DNA of 64,000 bases from Schistocerca nitens. Lineage: Eukaryota; Arthropoda; Insecta; Orthoptera; Acrididae. A model generated the notes under the pieces. The model saw only the letters and a list, made by a program, of their open reading frames with translations. It was not told the origin of the DNA and searched no databases. The translations under genes were made by a program, and so were the position numbers. Where the stretch lies: contig NC_064622.1 in NCBI RefSeq assembly GCF_023898315.1, positions 169,218,178 through 169,282,177 of the forward strand, read 5' to 3'. This document shows positions 9,246 through 21,069 of this stretch, in pieces (position 1 is the stretch's first letter; every line of letters starts with the position of its first letter).

Positions 9246-11370
9246 TCTGCAGTCATGTCACGTCTTCACAACGATCCGCCCTACTGTGTTAGTTCCACAT
9301 AAAGAAATGGAACATACGCACCACTTCAGTCAGTGACCCAAGTCGACTCCAAAGCAATCATTGTGCTCTTTTCAATAGTTGAGTTTAAAAGTGAAGGAAC
9401 AACGACAACGTCTGTAGCGGTTAGACTTTACAGCCAAAGCTTATACAACTAGTTGGACGCATTCATCTAGGTGAAAGTTCTTCAGTTTTTGAAAGAAAAC
9501 TTAAGGAACCTTTTTCTGCATGAGATACAGCAGACTTTCACTACCCTAGCTTGGCTATGCACGTGGCACAATGCACAAGTGATTGTTCTCATGACGATGT
9601 ATTCGTGTAGGTTGTCGAGTGGAGAATACAACTGGACTTTGTCTTGCGTAGGAGACACAGGGTGGTTATAACTAAAGTATAGATACTCACGGAGGTCCAG
9701 AGTGGCAGCGACTCTTGGTAGATTTGTTAATGTGGAATCGATTTACGCTAAAAAAAATGTTCCAATTAATGCCACCAGTGCATATCTGGCCCTGTATACT
9801 GTTTATTTTCCAAGATGCTACTCCAGCGGGTGTAAAACTGAAAATAATAAACGCTAAAATGAAGATTTGGCCCTGTCTGACTACCCGCTGAAGCAGATCT
9901 TAGGACCTCTTAATGGACTATGACATATAAATTACCACCCAAATGAATGACTAAGGCAACTACTACTACTAACTGATAAACGTTATTCCTGCTTATATTT
10001 CTACTGTAGACAAAAAAACCTTTATATTACATAGTTTACATTTCCTAAGTAAAATTACTAATCAATTGCCAAACTGTGCCCGTTATTATGAATGCGCGAT
10101 CTAATATCAATAATGCTAAATGACTGACATCATCTACGTACCAAACACTAGAAGACACTTCTTTCAAAGATAATCTACAGTGGTGTGGAACCTCAGTGGA
10201 AATAAACTAACGTGATCACAGCTGTTTAGCTTTTATAGCCCTAATAAGCCGAAGCAATTTGCGATATCACCGTATGTACTGTGTCCGGTGCGTCAAACTG
10301 ATGTTTCTCGTACTCGTCTGCTACGATGGAAGAACTCCAGGCACAAATAAACTCTTGCGAACACTAGGACGGCAGAAGACGGTCCTCTGACTAATATACT
10401 CTAATACTGTCTTCTCCTCTCTGTGTTCTACAGACGAGAAACGCGAACTCCCAGCCACAAGGACGGAGTTCAGGTAACGTCTCAACGTAAGTATAGGCAC
10501 AGGAGGTGTCCTCAATTACTGAATGCTGCGTACCCAATGACGACTTCCAACCCGGAGGTGAAGTCCAGAATCGTATAGGTTCGCAACAGCACAGTGCCTA
10601 ATTGTTCCAACTATAAACTCTCCTGAGAGCAAAGACAGCAAGTCCGTCTGTACCAACAAAGCTGATATCAAGCGACCGTCACACACGGGCGCTCACAACG
10701 GAAGACCACGTCTCTCCACCGCTGGCTTCCCAGCAAGGCTCAGCTCCCCACCATCGTATGTCCGAAAACGAATCATTCTCGAAACCACGGAATATTCTCC
10801 CTCTCTACACATTCTTCCGAACGCCGGCCAACTATATTTTAGTCTTTTTTCGTCCAGCGCGGAAAGTTTGCGAGGAAAAACCTATACTCGTATAATGGTA
10901 CGCTTCTGAGTAAAAATCCTTGGAAATAACCTAGCCTGCGTGGTTTCCGAGGTGCTGCTTCTTCGTACCTCTCACCTGCGTCCATTATCTGCAGAGTTTG
11001 GAAGTGTTATCCGGTTATCCTTCCGGCCCTACTACAATAGCTGCTGCCCGTCACCCTGTTGTGCTCCAGAGTTCAGGTGCCACGACGTCCGTCTAGCTAC
11101 TTCCTGTTTTTAAGCAGGACCAACACCTGTGCGGGCCTTCCACCCAGAGCTTGAGTTCTGCCTGCTGTTTCATCTCCACTGGCGTTCCAACGTCTACTAG
11201 TATAGACAATCATTCATTACGCCGTTTTTATAATAAAGACACTCCGTCACCTTTCATGCAATAAACGTTAACAATTACTTACAAGGCGTACGCGACAATG
11301 TCAGTCTCCTTTAAATATTTATATATACGATGTGCAACCTATCAAATGACATCTAATTGTGGGTGTAGTT
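9246..11370. other. No recognisable gene; unassigned sequence
   Basis: I see no coding frame above about 66 residues and no family motif. The first 230 bases may continue the transposon ending at 8893. The stretch at 10250-11170 is more GC-balanced and somewhat C-rich, unlike its AT-rich neighbours, and could be an unclassified repeat. No terminal repeats or TSDs were found. Confidence 0.5.
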
Positions 11371-11559
11371 CACGGCAAAGTATGTGGATGAGTGCTTGTA
11401 AGGTGCGAAATTATAGCCACCTTACAATATGAGGGTATAATATCCACATTGTCATTTGGCAAGCCATAACGTGAGTGAACAGAATTGCTATTGAGAAGAG
11501 AGACGGTGCCTGTTACTGGTACTGATTTATGTGAACGGCAGCAATTAAAATGCTGCACT

Positions 11560-12600
11560 GAGAGAGTATCGCCAACTGAAAGCTCTGAGGAGAGGCCCAC
11601 TGTCATCAAATGATTTAAAGAAGATGGTAATAAAATTCGGAAACACGGGTGAGCTTAGTGTTGCTCATGGAAGAGGAAGGCGTCCTATCGCGTTGGAAGT
11701 TATTGACGAGGTTGCTGTTGCTGTAACTGACCATGCAGCACCTTCACCAGGTAGTGCTAGTGATAGTGTCACGAGAATTGTGCATCCCATAGTCAACAGT
11801 ACGGTAAGCTTTGCAGTCTGTTTTAGACTGACGTCAGTATAAGATAAGAAAGGTGCAGATCTGAAACCTCATGATCCGCAGAAACGCCCTGAATCTGCTC
11901 TTCGGTTCCTGTCGCAGATGTAAGTTGCTGACATGCGGCCGGGCAATATTATATGGAGTGACGAGGCACATTTTACACTACATGGTGCAATGAACGGACA
12001 GAAGCTCCGAATCTGGGGTATTGTTAAATCGCATGTTGTACACGAAGAACCTCTGCACTCGCCTATGTGTGGATTCACAAGCACCTTTACCCTCCGTTCG
12101 TTCTTCTTTGACAGAATAAACCAATAGGGCCTGTAATGTGTACGGTGACGTCTGCACGTTATCGAGACCTCCTCGCGCAGCATGACATTCATGCTTTCGA
12201 AGAGCACAACTGTGTACAAACCACTGGTTTCATGCAAGACGGGACAGCATCTCGTTTTGCTCGCCCAGTGAAAGATCTGCTTAATGCAATCACCGACGAA
12301 CGATTTATCCCCAAAGGTGAAGATGCATGGCGTGAAAATCGCCTGATCTGAATCCATGTGACTTTCGGCTCTGGGGATCTCTAAAGGAACGCATTTACCA
12401 GGGACATATTCGGTCTGTTCCTGATTTGAAGACAGTATGCAGGAACACAATGCTCAGATTTCACTGGAACTGCTGCGACCAACACGTCGTTTTACGGATG
12501 CAGCATCTCGTCAACGTCTCCGGTGCCCATACTGAACATAGTGTGCAAGTGGCGGTTTACAATAGAATAAACATTATGTCTTGGCCTTTCCTGCCCACAA
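11560..12600 (+). pseudogene. Mariner-related DDE transposase, broken
   Basis: The relic reads through a linker (HGRGRRPIALEVIDEVAVAV), NIIWSDEAHFTLHGAMNGQ (first catalytic Asp in SDEAHF), a GFMQDGTASRFARPV segment (second Asp in QDG) and an LNPCDFRLWGSLKERIYQG-like segment in a shifted frame (third acidic position). The C-terminus matches the inverted copy at 8893-9245. At least three frame changes and several stops are present. WSDEAHFTL..MNGQ..RIWG is typical of an insect mariner-related lineage with a QDG rather than HDN motif. Confidence 0.8.
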
Positions 12601-12609
12601 GCAGCTGAT

Positions 12610-13005
12610 AATTCATAACGTAGGGAAACATTTCTATATGTCTTTCTTGCATTTCACAGCGCTAGATTTACCCTCGTGACGAAAACTGGAACTATTTTTT
12701 TCCAGCATAAATCTGTTCCGCATTAACGCATTAGAATGTCTTCCAAGTTCCGCTGTCATACGATAACTACAGCTCACATTGTACCTTCATTATTAACTGC
12801 ACTTTAATTACAGCTACCCGCTATTTGGAATGCTACGGCTCACAATGAAAACTGTCTGGAACGCTGGCACGACTTACATAATCTATTACAATTAATAACA
12901 GCTTGGCCAAATACCGATTTTCGGCACGAAGTTTCTCGTTGGCTTAATAGGTAAGTGACACAAATGCAGGATGCGAAACTGTCTTGAATTTTTATCTACC
13001 ACTTA
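12610..13005. other. No recognisable gene
   Basis: AT-rich sequence between two transposon relics. No frame, repeat or tRNA-like motif is supported. Confidence 0.5.
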
Positions 13006-13009
13006 CCAC

Positions 13010-13880
13010 AAGTCGTGGGATACCTCCTGATATCGTGTCTGGTTCCCCTTTGCCCGGCGTTTTGCAGCAGCTCGACGCGGCATGTACTCAACAAGTCGTT
13101 GGCAGTCTCTTGCAGAAATATTGAGCCATTCTGCCCCTGTAGTCGTCCATAACTACGGAGGTGTTGTCGGTGTAGGATTTTGTGCCTGAACTGACTTCTC
13201 GGCTATATCCCATAAATGGTCGATGGGATCCATTTCGAGCGATCTGGATGGCTAATCATATGCTCTAACTGTCCAAAATGATCTTGAAACCAATCACGAG
13301 CAATTGTAGTCCAATGACATGGCGCATTGTCATCCATAAAAATTCCAGCATTGTTTGGGAACATGAAATCCATGAATGGCTGCAAATGGTCTCCAGGAAG
13401 CCGAACATAGCCGTTTCCAGTCAATGATCGGTTCGGTTGGACCAGAGGACCATGTCCAGTCCATGTAAACACAGCCCACACCGTTACGGAGCCACAACCA
13501 GGTCGTGCAGAACCTTGTTGACAACTTTGATTCATAGCTTCGTGGGGTCTGCGCCACAGTCTAACCTTACCATCAGATGTTAACAACTGAAATCCGGACT
13601 AGGCCACGATTCTCCAATCGTCTAGAATCCAATCGATATGGTCTCGAGGCCAGGAGAGTCGTTGCAGGCCATGCCGTGCTGTTAGCAAAGGCAGTCGCAT
13701 CGGTCGTCTGCTGCTAAAGCCCATTAACGCCAAATTTCGCCGCACTGTTCTAACGGATACGTTCGTCGTACGTCCCACACTGATTTGTGCGATTATTTCA
13801 CACAGTGTTGCTTGTCTGTTAGCACTGATAACTCTACGCAAACGCCGCTGCTCTCGGTCGTTAAGTGAAGGCCGTCGGCC
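13010..13880 (-). pseudogene. Tc1-like transposase, broken
   Basis: Minus-strand frames give RRVISANRQATLCEIIAQIS and VSVRTVRRNLALMGFSSRRP (second DNA-binding helix region). HIDWILDDWRIVA is then followed by a break exactly where the first catalytic block (normally FSDESRF) should be. It continues with LTSDGKVRLWRRPHEAMNQS, FMDDNAPCHW (second Asp) and, in another frame, DPIDHLWDIAEKSV (third acidic block). The 3' end runs down to about 13010. The first DNA-binding helix is missing or too diverged to see. This relic is incapable of activity. Confidence 0.82.
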
Positions 13881-13884
13881 ACTG

Positions 13885-14823
13885 GATAGTCCGTGATGAG
13901 AGATAATGCCCCAAATCTGGTATCTCGGCTGACCCTATGGATCTCAGAATACTGAATTCTCGAACATTTCCGAAATGAAATGTCCCTTGAGTCTAGATCC
14001 AGGTACCATTCCGCGTTGAAAGTCTTCTCATTCCCATCGAGTGGCCATAAACGCGTTGGAAACATTTTCACATGAGTCACCTGAGTACAAATGACAGTTT
14101 CGCCAGTGCTCTGCCCTTCCATACCTTGTGTATGTGCGATACTACTGCTATCTGTACATGTGCACATTGCATGACTTTTGTCACCTTACTGTACTTCATC
14201 TTTGACAATGGTTTGTTAATGAAAAAAGCGATGTTGCACTGCGTTTAGGAGCCTATGTTAAACTGTAGGTGCACTTATAACCGTTGGGGGAAGACAGTTC
14301 AGAGAAAGGAAAGGGAATACCACTTCCAATAGCAAGGCACTGCGGTGTTCGTACCTACCGTCTGGTTGTAGACAACTTTCCTTGTTTTAATGTTGATTTA
14401 TTCGTCTGTACGTTAAATTATTTTTGGTGTCACTCTGCTAAATATTTGTATTGCTGCTAAATGGCTAAACAAGTGCACGGTGCACAGCAACAGTTGCAGG
14501 TTGCCTATCTCACAGCTTCATGGGCCAACAATAAATTTGATTTTCACTATCTCATGTACCTATTGATGGGATTTAAAACTTTTAAATGAAGTCATAATCT
14601 ACTCACTGAGAGTTATAGTCTTACTTTAAATGCTGAAAACGGAAGTCAAGGATTAAAGTTAGAGGCTATGTGTATGTCTTGAGCCAACGTAAATCTCGGC
14701 TCTCAAATTACCGAGACTATGTCCATCCAGTATTTGAGAATGAGAGTATTTAGCGACTTCCAACAAACTTAACCCATAGTTTCAAAGATTTTCGGAATTT
14801 TCTCTCGACTGCACCGCCCACAA
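13885..14823. other. No recognisable gene
   Basis: A 124-codon minus frame at 13793-14167 overlaps the transposon leader and has no recognisable motif. The rest is AT-rich and featureless by eye. Confidence 0.45.
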
Positions 14824-14835
14824 AATAATGAAAGG

Positions 14836-15040
14836 TTCAAAAAATGGTTCAAATGGCTCTGAGCACTATGGGACTTAACATCTGAGGTCATCAGTCCCCT
14901 AGAACTTAGAACTACTTAAACCTAACTAACCTAAGGTCATCACACACATCCATGCCCGAGGCAGGATTCGAACCTGCGACCGTAGCGGTCGCGCGGTTCC
15001 AGACTGAAGCGCCTAGAAACACTCGGCCACTCCGGCCGGC
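14836..15040 (-). mobile_element. tRNA-derived SINE (type 1), well preserved
   Basis: A full-length copy with a perfect 12-bp TSD, AATAATGAAAGG, at 14824-14835 and 15041-15052. It begins with the longer 3' end (TTCAAAAAATGGTTCAAATGG) and keeps the CGGTCGCGCGGTTCCAG head, so it is probably one of the younger insertions. Confidence 0.95.
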
Positions 15041-15289
15041 AATAATGAAAGGAGAGAAGTTTATCGATTACTACGTTTTCGTGGCTCTCGCAGTGAAACT
15101 TGAGCTCCCGGACGGCGTTTTAATTCATTAGTTCTCCTCTGTTATTTACAACAAATTTTGCAGACAGTTCCACGCATAACATGAAATGAACAGCGTGACA
15201 ATTGTTGAACTGTATGAAATAAAATCGTCAAAACTTCTGAACGGTTTGCGTTAGGACGTTCAAACCTAACGGTCGTCCGGGGGGAATGA

Positions 15290-15967
15290 TGGGAATCAGT
15301 AACGGCATGCACGGTTTGGTGTGGCGACTTTAATTTGGATGGATTCGTCAGTGAGCAAAATTGGCGAACTTGGGGGACTGAGAATCCGCATTTCGTGATC
15401 GAGAAGTCTCATCAGTCTCAACAGGTGACTGTGTGGCGCGCAGTGTCCAGTCACGGAGCAATCGGTGCGATATTCCTGTGTGGTACGGTGACTGCCAAAC
15501 GGTACGTGAAGGTTTTGGAAGATGATGTCATCCCCATTATCCGAAATGACCATGATTTTGAAATGATGTGGTTCATGCAAGATGGAGCTCGACTCCGTCG
15601 AAACAGAGTGTTTGATGCCTTAGAAGAGCACTTTAGGGGCCGCATTCTGGCTATGGGGCACCAAGAGGCCACTGGCACGGGTTTCGATTGACCAACATAT
15701 TCTCCAGATCTAAACACATGCGACTCCTTTTTGTGGGGCTACATTAAAGACAAGGTGTACCCCAAAACCATTGCTGAGCTGAAAACAGCCATTCAGGAGC
15801 TCATCGAAAGCATCGATGTTCTGACAGATCAGCGGGTCATGCAGAATTTCGCTATTCGTCTGCGTCACATCACTGCCAATGATGGCAGACATATCGAACG
15901 TAGCGTAACCTTAATCCGAACAACATGTTACATGTTGAATAAAGTGTGTGTAGACCGTAGTTTGTAA
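15290..15967 (+). pseudogene. Mariner-related DDE transposase, C-terminal two thirds
   Basis: The 118-residue frame at 15335-15691 (SEQNWRTWGTENPHFVIEKS, VTVWRAVSSHGAIGAIFLC, MWFMQDGARLRRNRVF) continues after a stop as TYSPDLNTCDSFLWGYIKDK and then a 78-residue frame ending near 15967. MQDGA and PDLNTCDSFLWG carry the second and third acidic positions. The first position is damaged. This relative of the 2.4-kb element (PDLTPPDFFFW) lacks the DNA-binding domain upstream. Confidence 0.82.
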
Positions 15968-15969
15968 CT

Positions 15970-16459
15970 AATTTACGACTTTTTTCATATAGTTCAGTAA
16001 TTATCACCATGTACCTACAGAATTATATCATTGTATCACACATCGTTGAACTGACCTCTATTATTATTATTTGAACAACATGAAGGTCATGAAATCTTTC
16101 TTTTATAGGTAGCAGTAACGTTTCAAGAGAATCACCTATAAATCTGTCGCAGTTGCTGGAAGTGGTTATCGAAGCTAAATAATATCTCTAGGTTAGGCGT
16201 TGAATTATTAGCGAAGACTGCATGTAATATTTTCCGTTTTACTCATGTCTGGAGCCAATTATTTTCTTTCTCAAGGAGAAAAACCAACCACAACAGACCA
16301 ATTATACATGAGACAACACAACGTCCTAGTTCTAAAAAGCAGGTAGCACTTAGATACATGATCCACAGGCTACACACAGTACCGTTAGATACAGACAATT
16401 ACAGAAAAGAAATGAATACCAATATAGAAATAGCCACAAACAATGGTACTAAGATAAAC
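15970..16459. other. No recognisable gene
   Basis: AT-rich sequence between a mariner relic and a SINE. Nothing supported. Confidence 0.5.
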
Positions 16460-16470
16460 TGCAGTAAGCT

Positions 16471-16651
16471 CAAATGGCTCTAAGCACCATGGGACTTGAA
16501 ATCTGAGGTCATCACTCCCCTAGACTTTGAACTACTTAAACCTAAACCATCACACACATCCATGCCCGAGGCAGGTTTCGAACCTGTGATCGTAGCAGCA
16601 GTGCGGTTCCGGACTGAAGCGCCTAGAACAGCTTGGCCACAGCGGCCGGCT
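16471..16651 (-). mobile_element. tRNA-derived SINE (type 1)
   Basis: A perfect 11-bp TSD TGCAGTAAGCT lies at 16460-16470 and 16652-16662. An internal deletion removes the AACCTAAGGA step (..AAACCTAAACCATCACACAC). The head is of the AGCAGCAGTGCGG variant. Confidence 0.92.
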
Positions 16652-16662
16652 TGCAGTAAGCT

Positions 16663-18374
16663 AAAGACGGAAAATCAGTAATAACTGATTTTAACGGCTG
16701 CTGCAGAAGTTGGCCATGCAAACAAACGCATTAAAAAACACTGATTTCTGCTAAAGCCAAAGTTGCTGGGTAGCTTCGACTTGTGCGGTTGCATTTGAAA
16801 TACATATCTACTGAAAAATTATGTACATCTAATAACCTAATAAAGTATTGGACTTCGAAACCAAATAAACTATGCGCAGCTACTGTTTAATGGTATATAC
16901 AAGCTGCTACGAATGGAAATAAGTTAATGGCGTTACGCAAAACTACACTAGCTCCAACTAGTAAAATTACGGTGGCCACATTGGACTTTCACATTTCGGA
17001 ATAGTAAATGATAGGAAATGACGTTAAGAAAGTTGAATGAATCCTGTTATTTCAATTAGAAACAAACATGTACAGTCATCAGAATAAAGGCAACAACAGC
17101 AGTTGTCATTGTAAAGACAAACAGACTATAAAGGAATAGAATGAACGAGTTATTATCGTGAATAACTATAGATACTAAAAGATGAAAAACCAGGAGCTCG
17201 TGCCCCTAAATGTATGCTTACAATTGGCCAAAGAAGACACTTTATATAAACCATGACACCGTAGGATACAGTTATTTCCATTATAACTGTAGAATTATTT
17301 TGAAGAATGAGAATATTTCTTAAATTACTAAGCGACTCATAAAGAGGCGGTACAATAGTCCAGGAGATACGACGTAGACATCGAGAAGCGTGAACGGATA
17401 TTTTATACATGGGAGTTCGATTCTTTAAAGGATGGAGAGGGGGGGGGGGGGAATGATTACTGGGGTTACTTATGTACTAACCTTGGACATATGTAGAGAC
17501 TCTGGAAAACTGTCACAATTTGTGGTTTTATTTTCCCAAATGTAGGTCCTATACGTTGCGAAACATTTCCATGAAACATTCACTATACCGAAATGTAAAG
17601 CACCAGTTTCTTTCATTAATTGTGTATTTTTATAGTGCTGAACAGCATTAATTGAAATCAGTTTTTCTTTGTGTGACATGGCAGTGAGAGTGCAGATGCG
17701 AAAAAGAACTGAGCCGTAAAGCTTGTTGTCAGTTGAATGTGTACTGGACAGTGCGGTAGCATGAAATTTCTGAAGGCAGCTGCTACGGACGAATCATTTT
17801 TCCATCGCGTGGTAGACACAGAGTGCTGGAGGTAATCCATCACCGCCGGCCCAATAAGACAGCAGAGCGCGGACGCGTTGGTTGGAGGGGTGTTGGCCAG
17901 AGGGACGGTTAACCGTAATGCGAATTTGAAAACTCTGTCCTTTGTCGTCGGCCGAGCAACGTGATGGACTACTAGGGTCTCAGTTACTACTGACTTCGAC
18001 AAAACACAAATGCTCGCATATATTTTCGATCTGTACGATGTTTTTGATTCGTCTACGTACCCAATAATCCAGTACTCTGATTTAGGTGAGGGAGAGTCTG
18101 CTAGCACTTAATGACGACTCTTCACGAGATGCATTCGAGTTATAAGGTCTCCGATTTTCTTTTTCACAAAACTGGCATACAAAAAATTTTAAACTACCGT
18201 CATTTATCCACGTAATTTCCCTTCAGCCTTACTCACTGATTCCATGGTTGCTGCGAACGCTTCTTTAGGAGCCTGGTTCAAGTACTGGAAAATCGTTGAT
18301 TCAACAGGGACACTCTCAGACGCGGATCCAGGGTTAGCTGCGGGTGTTAATGGTTTAGACTGATTTTCCAAATA
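16663..18374. other. No recognisable gene; contains a G run
   Basis: Mostly AT-rich. A 149-codon minus frame at 17658-18107 has no domain, signal or repeat I recognise, and its composition does not stand out. A 13-base G run lies at 17439-17451. The 17660-18110 segment could be an unclassified repeat or exon, but nothing decides it. Confidence 0.45.
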
Positions 18375-18690
18375 TGTTAATTCTTCTTCAGCGTCGCAGG
18401 GCTTACATGGAAGTCACATGGTCTACATGTTGCCAAGGTTGTTTCAACTGCGGTCAGAAGTTTCGCCGGAAATCCCTTACACATCCTCCATACAGTCCCG
18501 ATCTCTCCCATACAAATTCCATCTTTTTGGAGTCCTGAAGAAAGACATTCGTGACCGCTGATTTCCTTCGGACGAAGAAATGTCCGTCTGGGTACAAACA
18601 TGTTTCCGTATTGTGTCGCAAAAATTTATCCATGATGGCACTGGCCGTCTGGTCTCACTGTGGGACAGGTGTATGAACAGTTATGGCTAT
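18375..18690 (+). pseudogene. Mariner transposase 3' fragment
   Basis: Conceptual reading gives LTHPPYSPDLSHTNSIFL, a degraded form of the mariner block HPPYSPDLAPSDYHLF, in which the third catalytic Asp has become Asn. It is followed by GVLKKDIRD and an FIHDGTGRLVS C-terminal part. The HDNA block and everything upstream are missing. The third-motif context argues for mariner rather than Tc1. Confidence 0.7.
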
Positions 18691-18838
18691 TGCTTTTGAA
18701 AGAATAAAAAATGTACTTACTTTTCCATCTATCTCGTTTTCATTTGACTGTCCCTTACACACTGTTCAAAAGGATTAGGGAAACACTTATCAGTAATGCT
18801 CCTCAATTCTTTTCGCAGAACATATGTATTGTTAAGAG

Positions 18839-19491
18839 TCAGAATTTGGTGACAATATACATCAACATGTCTTGTTCATGTCCTATTTTGCTACGGTAGT
18901 CTCCATCACCTTCTATGGCCGTTCGCCAACGTTGTGAGAGAGCATGTATTCCCTGCTGGTAAAAGCTCTTGTCCTGTAGGCGTAACCATGTTTTCATTGC
19001 ATGACTGACACTCTCGTCATCTTTTGTGTGTGTTCCCCGTAGAGAATCTTTAAGCTCCAACAATTCAGATGAAACGGTCTTTCTTTGAATCTAGTGGTCC
19101 ACTGTGAGTATTCGTGGAACCCATCGTGAGCACCTCTTTGAATATCCGAGAGTCTCGATCATTGCAGTCCAATGCTGACCGACATCTGTAGAGCCAATTG
19201 TCGAGTCGTGATAGGCCGGTCGGAACGAATAATGGTATCCGCACGATTCAGCATGTCTGGAGCACTCACTGTGACAGGACGTCCCGAGCGTGGCTGATCA
19301 TCGAGCTCTGTTTCTGCATTTCCTGAGGGTGTAACTTTCTCTACCCATCGTCCAACTGTATTCCTATCAAATGCAGCATCGCCATACACTGCAGAAAAAC
19401 GTTCATGGATGTTCACCACGGTTTCTTTTTCAGCAAACAATAATTCAATAACAGAATGCTGCTTGTACCGTGAGTCGTATGTAGACACCAT
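18839..19491 (-). pseudogene. Mariner transposase, internally deleted
   Basis: The first 110 codons from the ATG at 19491 (MVSTYDSRYKQHSVIELLFA) form the paired helix-turn-helix DNA-binding region, including AAFDRNTVGRWVEKV and RPITTRQLALQMSVSIG. Reading then jumps to the VCARWVPRILTVDH-like region near 19130 and a separate frame (18839-19063) with WLRLQDKSFYQQGIHALSQR, the typical mariner C-terminus. All catalytic motifs are absent, so a central deletion removed the DDD core. Confidence 0.82.
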
Positions 19492-19600
19492 TTTGACGCT
19501 GTACTACGGCTCTGCCACCTGCCAAAACGGTTCGAGACTTCACCGGCGCACAGAACAAACATCAAATGTGGAGCACCAACAAGGACTTTGTCTGTGTATA

Positions 19601-20259
19601 CGAGGCCTGTTCAGAAAGTAAGCTCCGATTGATTGCCAAATTGAAACCACAGTGAACATCAGAAATGTTTTACTTGTAACAATTAGCTACACCTTTCAGC
19701 TACTTCTCTACGTAGTCGCCGTTCTGACTTAGACTTTTGTCATAGCGTTGTACCAACTTTTCAATAGCCTCATCATAGAAGGCAGCCGCCAGTGCTTTCC
19801 GCCAATTCTCCACGCTGGCCTACACCTCGTTGTCTGTGTCAAAATGTTGTCTTCAAAGACAGCGGTTCATGTGACCAGAGATGAAACTCAGGGGGAGACA
19901 ATTGCGGACTGTATTGTGGGTAATCTCACATTTCCATTTGAAAACGATGCAGGAGCATCTTCATTGCCCCTGCAGAATGCGGCTGAGAATTGTCTTGAAG
20001 AAGAAACACGACAGTTATGTAATGTTAGCTGCATAGCTTCAGGCGAAATTTCTCACCAGGCCCTCGTACTTGGCGGCAGACACTATTTTCTAGACATCTT
20101 TACGCACTCACTACGAGCTCAGAAATGAGAAGAGCGACGTGATGCTAACTGGGGTTATACTAGAGACACTACCCAACACATCTGTGCAAAGCTTTATCGG
20201 ATTTTCATAGTCGTTTCCATTTCGCGACCGATCGGAGCTTACTTTCTGAACGCCCCTCG
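19601..20259 (-). mobile_element. Deleted mariner nested in a mariner
   Basis: The ends CGAGGCCTGTTCAGAAAGTA and (inverted) CGAGGGGCGTTCAGAAAGTA are matched terminal repeats extending through AGCTCCGAT, flanked by TA at 19599-19600 and 20260-20261. Minus-strand reading gives FLLQDNSQPHSAGAMKMLL (second catalytic Asp), YSPQLSPPEFHLWSHE (third catalytic Asp replaced by Glu) and YDEAIEKLVQRYDKSLSQNG, ending DYVEK with the stop at 19702-19700. The N-terminal half is gone and the frame is broken. It sits in the leader of the mariner starting near 20313. Confidence 0.85.
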
Positions 20260-20379
20260 TATTAATGGCCTTTTTTAAAATTTTGGTCATTACTTATTGA
20301 ACGACCCTCGTATTGTGATACAGGCCGTACCTGTGGTCTTAATAATATAGCTGTACGACACCAGGAAATGAAGACAACA

Positions 20380-21060
20380 GAAGAGATACTAACCAATGGC
20401 CTGTCTACATTAGAGAATTACTTCAAAATCTGGTGACTCCAACACGGAAACATATCGCAGCTCACCTTCAGTTCTGACGTACCCACGTCAACCATGAACT
20501 ACGTCACTGGTGAAACGTGTTATGCACAGACCAATCCAGATATCCTTTGAAACAAGGTGTTGGCCGTGTTCGTGTGTGGAGACCTGTGGTGAGCGGTAAC
20601 TGCCACGTGTTTTCCAGAAAATCAACATATTTCCAAGGTTCGGTGATGTTGAGGGGAGTGCTCAGTATAAACAGCCATGCGGATTTTGTCGTTGTACGTG
20701 GTCGCCTTACCGCCAGGCAGTACACCGAACAGATCCTGTTTGACCATGTGGTGGCTGCTGCTTACCGTGATGGCCTTGAATTACTTCCGATGTCACGGCC
20801 TACGTGGCCGGCTACAGTAAGGATGCCTTGCGAAACCTGGACTTTGAAGTAATGGAATGACCGGCCGTAAGTCCCGGCCTAAGACCCATCGTCCATATGT
20901 GGGACATGCTTGACAGAAGTTTTCGCGGTCGTCCTGTTCCATCACTGACTCTCCAAGAACTCTCATGGGCTGTCACTGAAGACTGGGAAGGGATACCACA
21001 GGGTGACACCTGTTGACTTATATGGAGCATCTCACGTACGTGTCAGGCAGAAATAAACGC
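20380..21060 (+). pseudogene. Tc1-like transposase, C-terminal half
   Basis: The frame at 20517-20852 holds GVGRVRVWRPVVSGNCHVF and YFQGSVMLRGVLSINSHADF, corresponding to the region between the first and second catalytic Asp, then LTARQYTEQILFDHVV. The QQDNARPH block is unrecognisable (LELLPMSRPTW). In another frame WPAVSPGLRPIVHMWDML marks the third catalytic block, its Glu changed to Val. No N-terminal domain is visible. Confidence 0.72.
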
Positions 21061-21069
21061 TCACGGAGT

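Larger units (their letters stand above)
18800..20313 (-). mobile_element. Mariner element carrying another mariner
   Basis: The 5' end, read on the minus strand, is near 20313 (ACGAGGGTCGTTCAATAAG). The leader is interrupted at 20261-19599 by another mariner. The ATG follows at 19491. The C-terminal codons end near 18839. The TIR at the 3' end is not clearly visible. Confidence 0.7.

Noticed and set aside
11869-12450. 193-codon minus frame
   Set aside because: It is the antisense shadow of the mariner-related transposase on the plus strand.
17658-18107. 149-codon minus frame as a gene
   Set aside because: No recognised domain or supporting splice or promoter signal; frames this long are expected by chance in 64 kb.
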